The notes under the pieces are model-generated. The model saw only the letters and a list, made by a program, of their open reading frames with translations. It searched no databases and was not told the DNA's origin. From assembly GCA_021775095.1 (NCBI GenBank), contig JAJFII010000103.1, forward strand, positions 1 through 64,000: DNA of 64,000 bases, given 5' to 3'. The position numbers were made by a program, and so were the translations under genes. Origin of the DNA: Rhodospirillales bacterium (GTDB lineage Bacteria > Pseudomonadota > Alphaproteobacteria > Rhodospirillales > Casp-alpha2). Of the stretch, positions 28,348-37,845 are shown piece by piece. The first letter of the stretch is position 1. Every line of letters begins with the position of its first letter.

Positions 28348-30413
28348 GTGTTTTCTCCCGTCAAATCCATGGCGATCAATTCACCCGAAGTGAGCGGGCA
28401 CAGACTCCAGCCGTCCGGAACCAGGATCGTCGAATGGGGCTCTTCGATAACCAGCGGTCCCGACAGGGTTTTGTCGGTTTCCAGGGACCGGCGGTCATAA
28501 ACCCGGACCTGTTGCCAGTGGCCGCGGTTGTAAATACCGCGCCGACCCCGGGATTGGCCATCGCCAGAGCCGATCACCGGGGCCTTGGGTTTGTCGAGCA
28601 AGCCAATGGCGCTCAGGCGTAAATTGATGATATCAGGGGTAACGGTCGGTTCGGAATGGGCAAATTGTGACAGATGCAAGCGGTGGAACGCGGCGACCGC
28701 CTGGGCGATGGCGTTGGTGTCGGTAAAAGGTGTGGTGATCTCATAGGCCTGGCCCGGATAACGAAGATCGAGGCTGAAGGTGATGCGTCGGTCGGCGGCG
28801 CGAATGTTGTCGTCGTCGAGCAATTTATTGCCGCTTCGGCGCAGGGTTTCGACCGCCTGTGCCAGGTCTGGCAACGCCTGTTCATTGGCTGGCATCAGTT
28901 GCGCCGTCGTCAGGTCGTGGGCGATATCTGCGTAAAGCATGCCCCAGGCACTTAGGGTGCCCGGGTCGGCGGGGAAAATGACCTGCCTGATATCAAGTTC
29001 CGCCGCCGTTTCACAGGCATGCAAACCACCGGCACCACCAAACGAGATTAACGAAAAGTCCTCCGGGTCCAGACCCTTTTCGAACAACGACAAGCGGATC
29101 GCGCTGGCCATATGGGCAACCGCAATCTGGACGATGCCTTCCGCACTCTCTTCAACGCCAAGATCCAGGGGGGCGGCGATCTGTTGGTCGATGGATTGCC
29201 GTGCGGCATGACCATCGAGGTCCATCGTCCCGCCCAAAAAATGCGCCGGATCAATACGACCAAGGATGACATTTGCATCGGTTACCGTGGGCCGTTTGCC
29301 ACCCCGGCCGTAACAGGCCGGGCCGGGCACGGCACCGGCGCTTTCGGGTCCGACGAACAAACCGCCGGCCTGATCGACCCGGGCGATTGAGCCGCCGCCG
29401 GCTCCGATGGTTCGCATTTCAACCATCGGCAGGCGGACCGGACAGCCATCGACCACACCCTGATTTACCTGATGGACCTGGCCAGCCTCGACCAGGGAGA
29501 CATCATAACTGGTGCCGCCCATATCGACCGCCACCAGGTTGAGATTATCGAGGCGATGGGCGATGGTTTCTGCCGCTCTGGCACCGCCGCTGGGGCCGGA
29601 AAGGAGCAGACGGGCCGGTTGCCGGGCTGCCATTTCCGGGGTCGCAACGCCGCCATTGGATTGCACCAGATAGACTGGTGCGACCAGGCCATGGGCGTGC
29701 AAACGGGTTTTCAGGCGTTCCAGATAACTGCCGACCACAGGCATCAGCAGGGCGTTCAGGACGGTCGTCGATGTCCGTTCAAATTCCCGGAATTCCGGGC
29801 TGATGTCCGACGAGATGGAGACCCGAAGGTCGGGTAAGATGTCTTTTAGGAGCGCCGCAACCCGGCGTTCATGGCAGGGGTTTGTATAGGAATGCAGGAA
29901 GCACACGGCCACCGTCTCGGCCTCGCAGTGTGTGAGATCATAGGCCAGGGCACGGATGTCGGCGTCGGTCAGTGCCGTCTCGATGCAACCGTCGGCTTTT
30001 ATTCTTTCTTTAAGGCCAAAACGCCGCGCGCGGGGGATCAACAGGGCCCGTTGCTCGGCAATATTGGCATAGACCTGGCTGCGCAGGTGGCGGCCAATTT
30101 CGAGGACATCCTCAAATCCGGCCGTCGTGATCAGTGCCCCCCGGGGCAGTTTGCGTTGCAGAACCGCATTGGTGGCAATGGTCGTGCCATGGATAAGGCT
30201 TGAGATCTGATCGAACCGAAAATCAAATTGCTGGGCGGCTTCGGTTAAACCTGTCAGCAGGCCTTCCGACGGGTCATTCGGCGTTGTTGGGGTTTTATGG
30301 GCCTGATTGCGGCCTGTGGATTGATCAAATATCTGCAGATCCGTAAATGTGCCGCCAATATCAACGGTGATCCGGATGGATTTATCCATCGGCGGTGTCA
30401 GCTTGGGGGGCAT
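28344..30413 (-). CDS. hyuA: Hydantoinase A/oxoprolinase-type subunit
   Basis: 689 aa; ATG at 30413, with another at 30389 (MDKSIRITVDIGG) that may be the true start. Seen: the actin-like ATPase phosphate loop 'DIGGTFTDLQIF', 'LIHGTTIATNAVLQRK', 'LVAVDMGGTSYDVSLV', 'GAGGGSIARVD' and 'FGGAGGLHACETA', in the order expected for hydantoinase/oxoprolinase A. It binds ATP and phosphorylates the ring substrate, which the B subunit then processes. Translationally coupled to hyuB. The 5' side faces a truncated amidohydrolase on the same strand about 150 bp away, which may once have been the first gene of the operon. Confidence 0.93.
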   Translation of the reverse strand: MPPKLTPPMDKSIRITVDIGGTFTDLQIFDQSTGRNQAHKTPTTPNDPSEGLLTGLTEAAQQFDFRFDQISSLIHGTTIATNAVLQRKLPRGALITTAGFEDVLEIGRHLRSQVYANIAEQRALLIPRARRFGLKERIKADGCIETALTDADIRALAYDLTHCEAETVAVCFLHSYTNPCHERRVAALLKDILPDLRVSISSDISPEFREFERTSTTVLNALLMPVVGSYLERLKTRLHAHGLVAPVYLVQSNGGVATPEMAARQPARLLLSGPSGGARAAETIAHRLDNLNLVAVDMGGTSYDVSLVEAGQVHQVNQGVVDGCPVRLPMVEMRTIGAGGGSIARVDQAGGLFVGPESAGAVPGPACYGRGGKRPTVTDANVILGRIDPAHFLGGTMDLDGHAARQSIDQQIAAPLDLGVEESAEGIVQIAVAHMASAIRLSLFEKGLDPEDFSLISFGGAGGLHACETAAELDIRQVIFPADPGTLSAWGMLYADIAHDLTTAQLMPANEQALPDLAQAVETLRRSGNKLLDDDNIRAADRRITFSLDLRYPGQAYEITTPFTDTNAIAQAVAAFHRLHLSQFAHSEPTVTPDIINLRLSAIGLLDKPKAPVIGSGDGQSRGRRGIYNRGHWQQVRVYDRRSLETDKTLSGPLVIEEPHSTILVPDGWSLCPLTSGELIAMDLTGENT

Positions 30414-30562
30414 TGTTTTTTATGGCTCCTGATGGTTTGGCCAGACACTATGGACCGAAACGTCAAAGGACAAAACCGATAAACACTGTTGCGCCGACCG
30501 GCTCGCACCCCCCGGCGGGGTCGTCGGTTCACCCGCCTAAGCAAAATAAATTGACGACGGGC

Positions 30563-31321
30563 TTAACGCCTTTGATAGACCTGCAGCGCCGTGCTTTTAA
30601 AAATCTGTCCTTGGGCTGCTGCCGGAAGGCCAAGATCATCGAAGATATCGATCAGGCTATCGACCCATATGTGCGGCGTCGCCATAAGTGTCATAATTGG
30701 CCAATTGCTTGCAAACATCAGGCGTTCCGGGCCAAACGCGTCGATCAGAATATCGATCCAGGGTTTGAGCGTTTGTTTATTCCATTCGACGCCGGCGCGT
30801 TCGGCCAAACCCGATAACTTACACACGCAGTTGGTATGACGCGCCAGGTTGCGGATGTTGTGGGCCCATTCTTTGGTGTCGCCGGTCATGACATAGGGGC
30901 GACCCCCGTGATCAAGAATTGCCCTCACCCCGGGAACGGCATCGCAAACCGATCGAAGTTTATTGAGCTGCGTGGTGTTGACCAGGTAATCGATTGCCAG
31001 ATTTTTTTCAGCCAGTGCCGTCATGCCGCGAACGGCAGCGGCTGACAGCAGCCAGTCAGCGTCAAAATGCTGGGGTGGGTGGGCACGAATGCCGCAAAAT
31101 TTAGGATGTTGCATTAACGCCTCTATTTGTTCGTCGATATCATCGGCGGCTAAATTCAGCCAACCGACAACACCTCGGACAAACGTCTCGTTCGTGTATT
31201 GATAAAGCAATTCGGTGGTTTCCGTTGGATCCGCGGCGGCCTGAACGACAAACACACCGGTTACGTTTAGGCCCGCATTCTGGGTTTTAACATCGGCCAA
31301 TGAAAAGTCCCGTTGCAGGGC
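30563..31321 (-). pseudogene. Amidohydrolase 2 family protein, N-terminus missing
   Basis: About 252 residues are recognisable: 'LQRDFSLADV', 'VTGVFVVQAAADPTET', 'GVVGWLNLA', 'FCGIRAHPPQH', 'RAILDHGGRP', 'NCVCKLSGLAER' and 'RLMFASNWPI', the order of TIM-barrel amidohydrolases (lactonase/decarboxylase type). The usual start, with the first metal-binding HxH strand, is absent. The frame runs on to 31450 only by reading antisense through the tctC fragment. The break is at about 31313-31325. Without the first barrel strand and its His pair the product should be inactive. Its place beside hyuA suggests a former catabolic operon. Confidence 0.75.
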
Positions 31322-31969
31322 ACCAATTTTTTCCCGTATCCATATCTTACGACCATCGTCGCTGACCATCAGGCAAATACCGTTCAGGAGTTTATTTCCT
31401 GGGCCAAAAAGAAGGGCGGCAAACTTAATTTTGGTGTCTGTGCAGGGCAATCCGTGCCCCGTTTGGTCGGCGAACAGTTCATGCGTTCTGCCGGCCTGGC
31501 GTTTGTGCCGATCCCCAACAATACCGGTTGCATGGGCGACAATATGACCGGAATGATGAACGGCTCGCTTGATGTCGCCGTCGGCATCGTTCCCGCAACG
31601 AAAATATTAAAGGGTCAGGTCAAACACTTGGGTTTAATGAGCGATGTTGCCCATCCCTTGGCACCTGATTTGACGACGGTGAAAGACCAGGGTGTGATGC
31701 TCGGTTGGGGCAATGCGGCTCTTGGCTGGGGCGGTCTGGTTCTGCCCAAGGGTACACCGCCGGCGATCGTTGCAAAGTTACAGCAGGTGATCGGTGAAAC
31801 CGTGCAAAGCGACGAGTATAAAAAAGCCTTGGGTCCGTTGGCGAATATGATCAAATATGTGCCACCCGCCGAGTTTGAGAAACTCTGGGCAGATAGCATG
31901 ACGTTGCTCAAACCCTATGGCGACGAAATAAAAAAACCAATAATAACTCCTGCCGATGTTCTCCGATGA
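31313..31969 (+). pseudogene. tctC: TctC-type solute-binding protein, N-terminal ~100 residues missing
   Basis: The frame begins abruptly at 'NFFPYPYLTTIVADHQANTV' and continues normally for TctC proteins ('EFISWAKKKGGKLNFG', 'GCMGDNMTGMMNGSLDVAVG', 'GLVLPKGTPPAIVAKLQQVI') to a complete C-terminus. TctC proteins are about 320 aa with a signal peptide; here about 219 codons remain, without signal peptide or first lobe. The only in-frame start is a TTG without context. The missing part meets the missing part of the divergent amidohydrolase. Without export the binding protein cannot feed TctAB, so this copy is probably non-functional. Confidence 0.8.
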
Positions 31970-31994
31970 AGGATAAGGTGATCCTTCATCGGGG
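31961..31994 (+). promoter_or_regulatory. Long intercistronic hairpin at the end of tctC
   Basis: CCGATGAAGGAT (31963-31974), loop AAGGTG, ATCCTTCATCGG (31981-31992): a perfect 12-bp stem, extendable by a U-G and a C-G pair. It overlaps the tctC stop and is not followed by a T-run, so it is not a classical terminator. Hairpins placed between a binding-protein gene and permease genes often stabilise the upstream mRNA and reduce downstream expression; that role is inferred. Confidence 0.6.
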
Positions 31995-32028
31995 GATGTT
32001 GTACCCTTAGAATTTTTGAGAACCTTAT

Positions 32029-32523
32029 ATGAGCCTCCGCCGGGTCGAACTCTTAAGTGCACTCGTCATGTCAATGCTGATCCTTTACGGGTTTTATCTG
32101 ACGTCGCTGATTGACCTGACGCTCAGTTCAGAGCTGGAAACCTTCACCGGACCCCGCGCTTACCCGCGTATCATATTGGCTGGGATGTTTGTTCTGGCGC
32201 TTATGTTGGTCGGCAAAGCCTGGGCCAATCGTCAGGACGATGAGATCGATTCCGGGCCCGTTGAGCCGTTCCACCCGCGCCTCACAAAAGTTGCCATGGC
32301 GCTATTGATTTTGGTGATATTTGCAGCGTTATTCGAGCCGCTGGGGTATTTGCTCACTCTGGTTCCCCTGCTTATGGCAATTGGATATTTAAATGGTGCC
32401 GATAATCTGGCGCGAAATGCAACCTATTCGATCCTGTCCATGGCCACCTGTCTGGTTATTTTTCGATATGGTCTGAATACCGTGCTGCCGGAAGGTTTGC
32501 TTGGCATAGACCAGATATTCTGA
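32029..32523 (+). CDS. tctB: Tripartite tricarboxylate transporter small membrane subunit TctB
   Basis: 164 aa with four hydrophobic segments (about 10-30, 45-65, 85-120, 125-150) and 'FTGPRAYPRIILAGMF' near the N-terminus, typical of TctB. It is the small permease subunit of a TTT secondary transporter, which takes up carboxylates with a periplasmic TctC. It follows the tctC remnant and precedes tctA by 10 bp. ATG at 32029. Confidence 0.88.
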   Translation: MSLRRVELLSALVMSMLILYGFYLTSLIDLTLSSELETFTGPRAYPRIILAGMFVLALMLVGKAWANRQDDEIDSGPVEPFHPRLTKVAMALLILVIFAALFEPLGYLLTLVPLLMAIGYLNGADNLARNATYSILSMATCLVIFRYGLNTVLPEGLLGIDQIF

Positions 32524-32533
32524 AATCTGAGTT

Positions 32534-34027
32534 ATGGAAAACATTTACGATACCCTGATAAATCTGCCAAACCTGCTCAACGGATGGCAGTTCTTCACAT
32601 TAATTATCGGCGTGTCGATCGGTATTATCATTGGTGCATTGCCCGGCGTCGGACCTCTGCTCGGTGTGGTTATGGCGATCCCCTTTACCTTTTATATGGA
32701 TCCGGTCGCGTCCATGGCATTGTTGATGGGAATCTATCAGGGCGGTGCCTATGGCGGCGCTTTATCGGCGGTTGTTATCGGAATTCCCGGCACTCCCATG
32801 GCCGCAGCGACGATGCTCGATGCGCGGCCCATGGCGCTTAATGGAAAAGCCTCGCTGGCGGTGACCCTGTCAACCATCGCGTCGTCACTGGGAGGTATAT
32901 TTAGCGCATTGATTCTAATTGCCGTGGCACCGGCGCTTGCCGCCATTGCAATCAAATTCGGCCCGGCCGAAACGGCGGCATTTGCTTTGCTGGGTCTAAC
33001 CACAATGGGGGCCCTGTCGGGGGGGTCCCCACTGAAGGGGTGGATGATGGGGTTTCTTGGCCTGTTCATCGCAACGGTTGGTCTGGACCAGGTGAGCGGC
33101 GTCTCACGGATGACTTTCGATTCAGTCTATTTAGACAGTGGTATTACCCTCATTCCCCTTTTGGTGGGATTGTTCAGTATCTCCGAAGTTCTTTCGCAAA
33201 TCGAAAATCCCATTCGGGCCAGCGACAGTTCGAAAAACCTGTCGGCATCTGCCGCCGTGTTCAAGTCGCTTATCGAACGCCCTTTTAATTACATTCGGTC
33301 CAGTATGATCGGCGTGTTCGTTGGAATTTTACCCGGCATTGGCGGCGTCACCGCGTCCTTTTTAAGTTATCGGGTGGCGATCGCCTTCAAAAAGGAAAAG
33401 GACCCGGAATTTCGCGACGGCAATCCGGACGGGGTGATCGCCAGTGAAGCCGCAAATTCTGCGGTCACCGGCGGCGCCCTCATTCCCATGCTGGCATTGG
33501 CCATTCCGGGCGATCCTGTTGTTGCGGTTTTAATGGGCGGTTTGATGATCCAGGGTGTGCAGCCGGGGGCCACAATGTTTACCAACCATTCCGAAGTGGT
33601 TCAGGGTATTTTTGCGGTATTTCTCGTTGGTGCCATCTTGTTGTTGCCTCTTGGGTTTGCCTTCATGCGGGCCATTGTCGGAATCCTAAAACTTCCGGCC
33701 TGGTCGATCATGAGCGGCGTTTTGATGATAAGCGTGATTGGTACTTACGCGGTTTCCCGCCAGATTACCGATATTTGGATGTTGTTGTTTTTTGGTATCG
33801 TCGGGTTCTTGTTACGAAAAGCCGACTATCCGCTGGCCCCGGTCGTCATCGGTTTTGTTCTCGGCCCGATATTCGAAAAAAACTTCAGGCGAACCGGTTT
33901 GATTTCGCAAGGTGATTTATTTGGCTATATATGGGATCGACCGATTGCCCTGGGCGTTCTCTCATTTACGCTTTTGTTCGTCGTTTTGCCTTTTATTCGA
34001 TGGCCAAAGTTCCAATCTGCAAAATAA
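32534..34027 (+). CDS. tctA: Tripartite tricarboxylate transporter large subunit TctA
   Basis: 497 aa, about 12 membrane segments. Seen: the TctA signature 'GALPGVGPLLGVVMAIPFTF', 'YQGGAYGGALSAVVIGIPG' and, in the second half, 'GVFVGILPGIGGVTASFLSY' and 'ANSAVTGGALIPMLALAIPG', the two inverted-repeat halves of the family. It forms the transport channel with TctB. Both permease genes look intact although the adjoining binding protein is broken, so they may work with a TctC encoded elsewhere. Known substrates of the family are citrate, tricarballylate and aromatic carboxylates; the one here is unknown. Confidence 0.93.
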   Translation: MENIYDTLINLPNLLNGWQFFTLIIGVSIGIIIGALPGVGPLLGVVMAIPFTFYMDPVASMALLMGIYQGGAYGGALSAVVIGIPGTPMAAATMLDARPMALNGKASLAVTLSTIASSLGGIFSALILIAVAPALAAIAIKFGPAETAAFALLGLTTMGALSGGSPLKGWMMGFLGLFIATVGLDQVSGVSRMTFDSVYLDSGITLIPLLVGLFSISEVLSQIENPIRASDSSKNLSASAAVFKSLIERPFNYIRSSMIGVFVGILPGIGGVTASFLSYRVAIAFKKEKDPEFRDGNPDGVIASEAANSAVTGGALIPMLALAIPGDPVVAVLMGGLMIQGVQPGATMFTNHSEVVQGIFAVFLVGAILLLPLGFAFMRAIVGILKLPAWSIMSGVLMISVIGTYAVSRQITDIWMLLFFGIVGFLLRKADYPLAPVVIGFVLGPIFEKNFRRTGLISQGDLFGYIWDRPIALGVLSFTLLFVVLPFIRWPKFQSAK

Positions 34028-34154
34028 TCGCCTGGCCCGCGACCGGCGAAAAGCATTTGCCACCGGACCCAGTGGTTGATGAGATGAGATTTGGCTGCTG
34101 ATTTGCGCCATATGACCCCGGAAGGGCTCTAATCGTCGAGCAGGGAATTCACAC

Positions 34155-34958
34155 TCATTCCGCGGCTTTGAGCTGACTTATAAATGACGCCGTGGGAACC
34201 GCGATCCCAATGCCACCACTGCCATTTTTTATATAACCGACGTGGATGCCGACGAGGCGAAAATTGTTGTCCGGGCCTTCAACCAAAATGGGCGAGCCAG
34301 AGTCACCGGGCAGGGCGTTGCAGCCATGCAAGGCGAGCTTTCGTTTTCGCTCGATCCCCCAAATGGCGCAACCGACATGGGCGGTCAAAACATGGCGTTT
34401 GTCAGCGCTGTAACCGGCTTGAATGTAGGGGCCGGCCTTTTTATTGCGGGCCTGGAAGGGGGTGCCGCCAAAATTTTCAGGTTTGATCAGACCGGTCGCC
34501 GGAACGGGATCATCGAGCAAATCAACGAACGCCCAGTCATCGGTAAAAGCGCTCATAGAATTCGGTGATTTTGAGCGATAGGCGGGGGCCGGGTGAATGG
34601 CAGTTATTTTTGTCGCAAAGAGGTAATTTCCCTTGTTCCAGCCGGCCACAAAATGCAGGGATTGCGGCGGTAAATAGGTACCGGTTCGTTTGTTCCACAA
34701 ACAATGGGCCGCCGTTAACAGGCGCCGGGGTGCGATAACCGTTGCCGTGCAGTGGCTGCCCAGCCGACTGTTCAGACGGCCGACCGCGCGCCATGGAATT
34801 TCAGTGCTATCAACAATCGTTCGATGGTCGTTGCCCGGTTTGCCTTTGAGCTCGAGCAGGCGTTGGTACAACCTGGCATCGGTAGCTTGTGACGGTGTCA
34901 CCGGTTGCACAACTGAGAACACCATGGCCCCTAACAACACCAGAAATTTGTTTTTCAT
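34155..34958 (-). CDS. Secreted trypsin-like serine protease (S1 family)
   Basis: 267 aa. Signal peptide at residues 1-26 (MKNKFLVLLGAMVFSVVQP... cleaved near SQA). Catalytic triad visible: His85 in 'LTAAHCLWN', Asp141 in 'TDDWAFVDL' and Ser220 in 'LPGDSGSPI'. Cys70 and Cys86 match the disulfide flanking the active-site His. Size fits a compact S1B-type exported protease. The stop is followed within about 130 bp by the end of tctA (convergent). Its start overlaps the end of the small upstream frame (ATGA), suggesting co-translation. The substrate is unknown. Confidence 0.9.
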   Translation of the reverse strand: MKNKFLVLLGAMVFSVVQPVTPSQATDARLYQRLLELKGKPGNDHRTIVDSTEIPWRAVGRLNSRLGSHCTATVIAPRRLLTAAHCLWNKRTGTYLPPQSLHFVAGWNKGNYLFATKITAIHPAPAYRSKSPNSMSAFTDDWAFVDLLDDPVPATGLIKPENFGGTPFQARNKKAGPYIQAGYSADKRHVLTAHVGCAIWGIERKRKLALHGCNALPGDSGSPILVEGPDNNFRLVGIHVGYIKNGSGGIGIAVPTASFISQLKAAE

Positions 34959-35290
34959 AGGCTTGATCCTGCAATTTCCCGGGCCCGTTTTGCCTGCTGC
35001 GGGGTTGCATTGGCGTTTTGGTATAAGTTGTGTGGCCCATGGTCCTCGAGTTCGTTCGGCGTGAATCCGTTAAAGATGTCTGCCGAGTTAAGAAATGAAA
35101 GAGTGTCTGGTTCCATTTGCGGTTTCTTTCGTCTCCTGGCTTGGTCGCCCTCTGATGGCGCAGAATGTAGATCCTTGAGACCTGTTTGCCAGCGGTGATT
35201 TTGTTCCGCAGGCTCTCGCGTAACCGTGCCGCCCGCCGCGTACATTTCCAATGGGTGATAGCGGGCAGGTGAGGGCATCTCAATCGACAA
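34955..35290 (-). CDS. Possible small 111-aa protein upstream of the trypsin-like gene
   Basis: The frame overlaps the protease start by 4 bp (ATGA) and the end of the HutD gene by about 11 bp, which fits an operon. It is polar and charged, with an acidic middle ('SFLNSADIFNGFTPNELED') and no signal peptide or known domain. A competing frame (34810-35283) is Arg-rich and looks like a shadow. Support rests on spacing and composition only. Confidence 0.4.
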   Translation of the reverse strand: MSIEMPSPARYHPLEMYAAGGTVTREPAEQNHRWQTGLKDLHSAPSEGDQARRRKKPQMEPDTLSFLNSADIFNGFTPNELEDHGPHNLYQNANATPQQAKRAREIAGSSL

Positions 35291-35897
35291 TCGAGATCTC
35301 TACATGGGCCAACTTGGATCTGGATGCCGGTTCCAGGGACCTTAGAGTTATCGGTTCAACTGTCGGGTTCTCGATTTTCAGAGTGTCTGAACCGGCCAAT
35401 TGCCAGCAACGGCTCGCTTGTTGTCCCAGCGTTATCGGGGTTGATGAAAGATTATGAATGATCGTTATATGAGACGTCATAGGGGCCTGGCGCTGTGCCA
35501 GGTCGGCGGCGCGGCAAACCGTTAAGCAGGCGGTCGCCTGCCGATGATCGACGATCACATTAAAATTTTGCAGGGGCCCATTGGTCAGTTGGCCACTGAC
35601 TTTCCAGTCACCGCTAAAAAATGCAGGTGTGTGGGTCTGCTTGATCCAGATATCCTCGGCCTCAGGGACGACCAGCCGCATGCCGTTTCCCTTGATCATC
35701 ATCATATGCCGGTCGTACCCTTGGAAAACCGAAAAATCGCCGCTTTTCGCGACCTGGGCAATACTCACCCGCCAGACAAAACGGCCATCCTTATCGGGCG
35801 ATGATTTTGCCAGTTCCGTGGTCTGACCACCGCCATTTTGCCAAGGCATGGTGGTGTAATCGTTGGTTGTCAAATGCCTGAAAATCGGGGAGGTCAT
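35280..35897 (-). CDS. HutD/Ves family protein
   Basis: 205 aa from the ATG at 35897 (MTSPIFRHLTTNDYTTMPW); the frame is open to 36182 but that extension has no family similarity. Seen: 'PWQNGGGQTTELA', 'FVWRVSIAQVAKSGDFSVFQGYDRHM', 'GNGMRLV' and 'FNVIVDHR', the order of HutD proteins. The fold is a double cupin. HutD is encoded in some histidine-utilisation operons, where its exact role is unsettled. No hut enzymes lie in this window. Confidence 0.85.
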   Translation of the reverse strand: MTSPIFRHLTTNDYTTMPWQNGGGQTTELAKSSPDKDGRFVWRVSIAQVAKSGDFSVFQGYDRHMMMIKGNGMRLVVPEAEDIWIKQTHTPAFFSGDWKVSGQLTNGPLQNFNVIVDHRQATACLTVCRAADLAQRQAPMTSHITIIHNLSSTPITLGQQASRCWQLAGSDTLKIENPTVEPITLRSLEPASRSKLAHVEISIVD

Positions 35898-36418
35898 TAA
35901 ATATTGCCGTGTTCGCTGGGCGCGACAATGACTGCAACTCTGGAAATTACCTGGGCGACCATCGGTATGAGCTCCTTCGATTGATCCCGGATCGGTTGAA
36001 TGACTTTTGGCCTGACGGCAAATGACCAGAGCCAACGGCCATCGCGGCTGCCATTGCAGATTGGCTGATACCTTAGCGCCAATTATACAAAGGTGCCATC
36101 TACCTATCTTTAAATATTGTTGAGAATATGGGTGGGTGGCGAAAGATCGTAGATAAAAACAGCGAAATAGCCCTTCGAACATAGGAAGCGGATGGCGTCG
36201 TGTTTCGGGTTTGAAGAAGATGACGGTTATGGTTTTGGCTTGCCCTTTAAATCACGACCAAGGCGACATCGCCAGCTTGGGGCTCGCCGAATATGATGGT
36301 AAGCTCTGTCGAGAAGGTCCAAAATGTAAACCAGGGTTCGGTCTGGATGATAAAAACCAGCCGAAATTCAGGTGGTAATGGGTCCTGACCCTCGCCTTTT
36401 GTAAACGGGAAAAGTTTG
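35898..36418. other. Gene-poor stretch with GGTCCTGACC repeat, copy 2
   Basis: About 520 bp between divergent genes. It contains GGGTCCTGACCC at 36380-36391, just upstream of the EamA gene, matching the repeats at 15797 and 37846. The open frame extending from the HutD gene to 36182 does not look like protein. Promoters for both neighbours are expected here, but I cannot place them securely. Confidence 0.45.
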
Positions 36419-37339
36419 ATGATGCGGAAAATTTCCCGTCGCTGGCGCTCGATGCCGGGTAATATTCAAGGTTCCCTGATAATTCTGGTCACTTCATTGG
36501 TATCGGTGATAATGACATCGTTGATTAAGGAACTTGGGCGCTCCATTCCTGTTTTCGAGATCCTGTTCCTCCGCCAACTCCTTGTTTTTTTAGTTGTTTC
36601 TCCGCTGATCTTTAGAGACATCGGCGGCACCTTCACGACCAAAAACTTTGGCTATCATGTGCTGCGCGGCGCATTTTCGTTGATCGCCATGTATACGGGT
36701 TTCACGGCAGTTCTCCATTTGCCGCTGGCCGAAGTGACGGCCATCAGTTTTGTCCGCATCCTGTTTACCACGCTGCTTGCCATGTTTTTCTTAAAGGAAA
36801 TGATTGGTGTTCGGCGGTGGGTGAGTGTCGGTGTTGGTTTTATCGGCGTACTTGTCATCGTCCGTCCGGAAGCCGGCAATATCAACCTCTACGCCGGTTA
36901 CGCCATTGCTTCGGCGCTTTTTGTATCGGGTATCAGTATCGTCATGCGAAAACTTTCGCAAATCGAAAATCCGTCGACAATTATCGCCTATCAGTCTGTT
37001 ATTGTGGTCCTCGGCATGAGCGGCCCGGCGATCTATCTCTGGGTTACCCCGACCCCATATGAAATGTCCTTGATTCTGATGGTCGGCGTGTTGATGTCCG
37101 TGCTGCAATGGCTGTTCATTCAGGCGTTTAAGGTTGGCGAAGCTGCCGCCATCGCCCCAATGGAATATTCCCGCCTGATTTTTGCGATCCTCATTGGAAT
37201 TGTTTTCTTTGCCGAAATTCCGATTCTAACGACGATGGGCGGGGCCTGTATCATCGTTGCCAGTACACTTTATACCATGCACCGAAATGCCCTGAAAAAA
37301 CGAAATGGTCGGCAGACGAGGATGTCGACGGATGAATGA
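36419..37339 (+). CDS. EamA/DMT-family membrane transporter
   Basis: About 306 aa from the ATG at 36419 (a second ATG follows directly; a TTG precedes). Ten hydrophobic segments in two halves. Seen: 'ILFLRQLLVFLVVSPL', 'GFTAVLHLPLAEVTAISFV', 'FLKEMIGVRRWVSVGVGFIGVLVIVRP', and in the second half 'LQWLFIQAFKVGEAAAIAPMEYSRLIFAI'. This is the standard EamA plan of drug/metabolite exporters. The substrate is unknown. It is alone in its unit, with a terminator hairpin overlapping its stop. Confidence 0.9.
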   Translation: MMRKISRRWRSMPGNIQGSLIILVTSLVSVIMTSLIKELGRSIPVFEILFLRQLLVFLVVSPLIFRDIGGTFTTKNFGYHVLRGAFSLIAMYTGFTAVLHLPLAEVTAISFVRILFTTLLAMFFLKEMIGVRRWVSVGVGFIGVLVIVRPEAGNINLYAGYAIASALFVSGISIVMRKLSQIENPSTIIAYQSVIVVLGMSGPAIYLWVTPTPYEMSLILMVGVLMSVLQWLFIQAFKVGEAAAIAPMEYSRLIFAILIGIVFFAEIPILTTMGGACIIVASTLYTMHRNALKKRNGRQTRMSTDE

Positions 37340-37360
37340 AAGGGAGGGCGGCCCTTTTTT
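37339..37360 (+). terminator. Rho-independent terminator after the EamA gene
   Basis: AAAGGG (37339-37344), a 7-base loop, CCCTTT (37352-37357) and then further T to 37360. The stem overlaps the last base of the stop codon and is followed by a T-run. Confidence 0.65.
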
Positions 37361-37615
37361 GACCCGTTTGCCGACCGGGAAGGCGGGATGTCGTGCCACC
37401 GCAGGCAATTTTTGCCCGCAAGGATGCCTGAATAAGAAAATATTTCCGCCCCTGCCGCCAAATTGTGATTTGAGGCGATTGAATTTGACCGACAAAGTAC
37501 TGGATATATTAACATTTCATTAATAATCATCGGGCCAAGGAAAATGGCATGTATTATGCATATTCTTGTCTGAATAGATCGCCCGTCGCGGTTTACGGAT
37601 TGAAAGAATAAGACA

Positions 37616-37789
37616 ATGGATCACAGCCCCTATCTCGATAAAATAAGAGCCATTCAAGTTTTGCAGGACCTGTTGCACGACTACGACGACCAAAAAGCGA
37701 GCCAGACACGTGGGCACAAAAGAAATCCCGGATCCAGGAGGGTATCCCACGAGGAACGCCGTTCGCGTCCTCTGGCGAAGGTCGCCTAA
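37616..37789 (+). CDS. Possible 57-aa basic protein
   Basis: ATG at 37616 in an otherwise empty stretch of about 630 bp. The N-terminal half, 'SPYLDKIRAIQVLQDLLHDY', could form an amphipathic helix; the second half is Arg/Lys-rich. Only a weak GAAAGA lies upstream. No family is recognised. It may be a remnant or chance frame. Confidence 0.3.
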   Translation: MDHSPYLDKIRAIQVLQDLLHDYDDQKASQTRGHKRNPGSRRVSHEERRSRPLAKVA

Positions 37790-37845
37790 AGACAAATACC
37801 ACAGGCGCAGCGGTATCATGGTCGCTCTTCGAAAAGCAGGGCTTG

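Noticed and set aside
31322-31450. Upstream part of the amidohydrolase frame
   Set aside because: It is antisense to the tctC fragment and has no family similarity.
35898-36182. N-terminal extension of the HutD frame
   Set aside because: HutD similarity begins only at the ATG at 35897; the extension looks like untranslated sequence.
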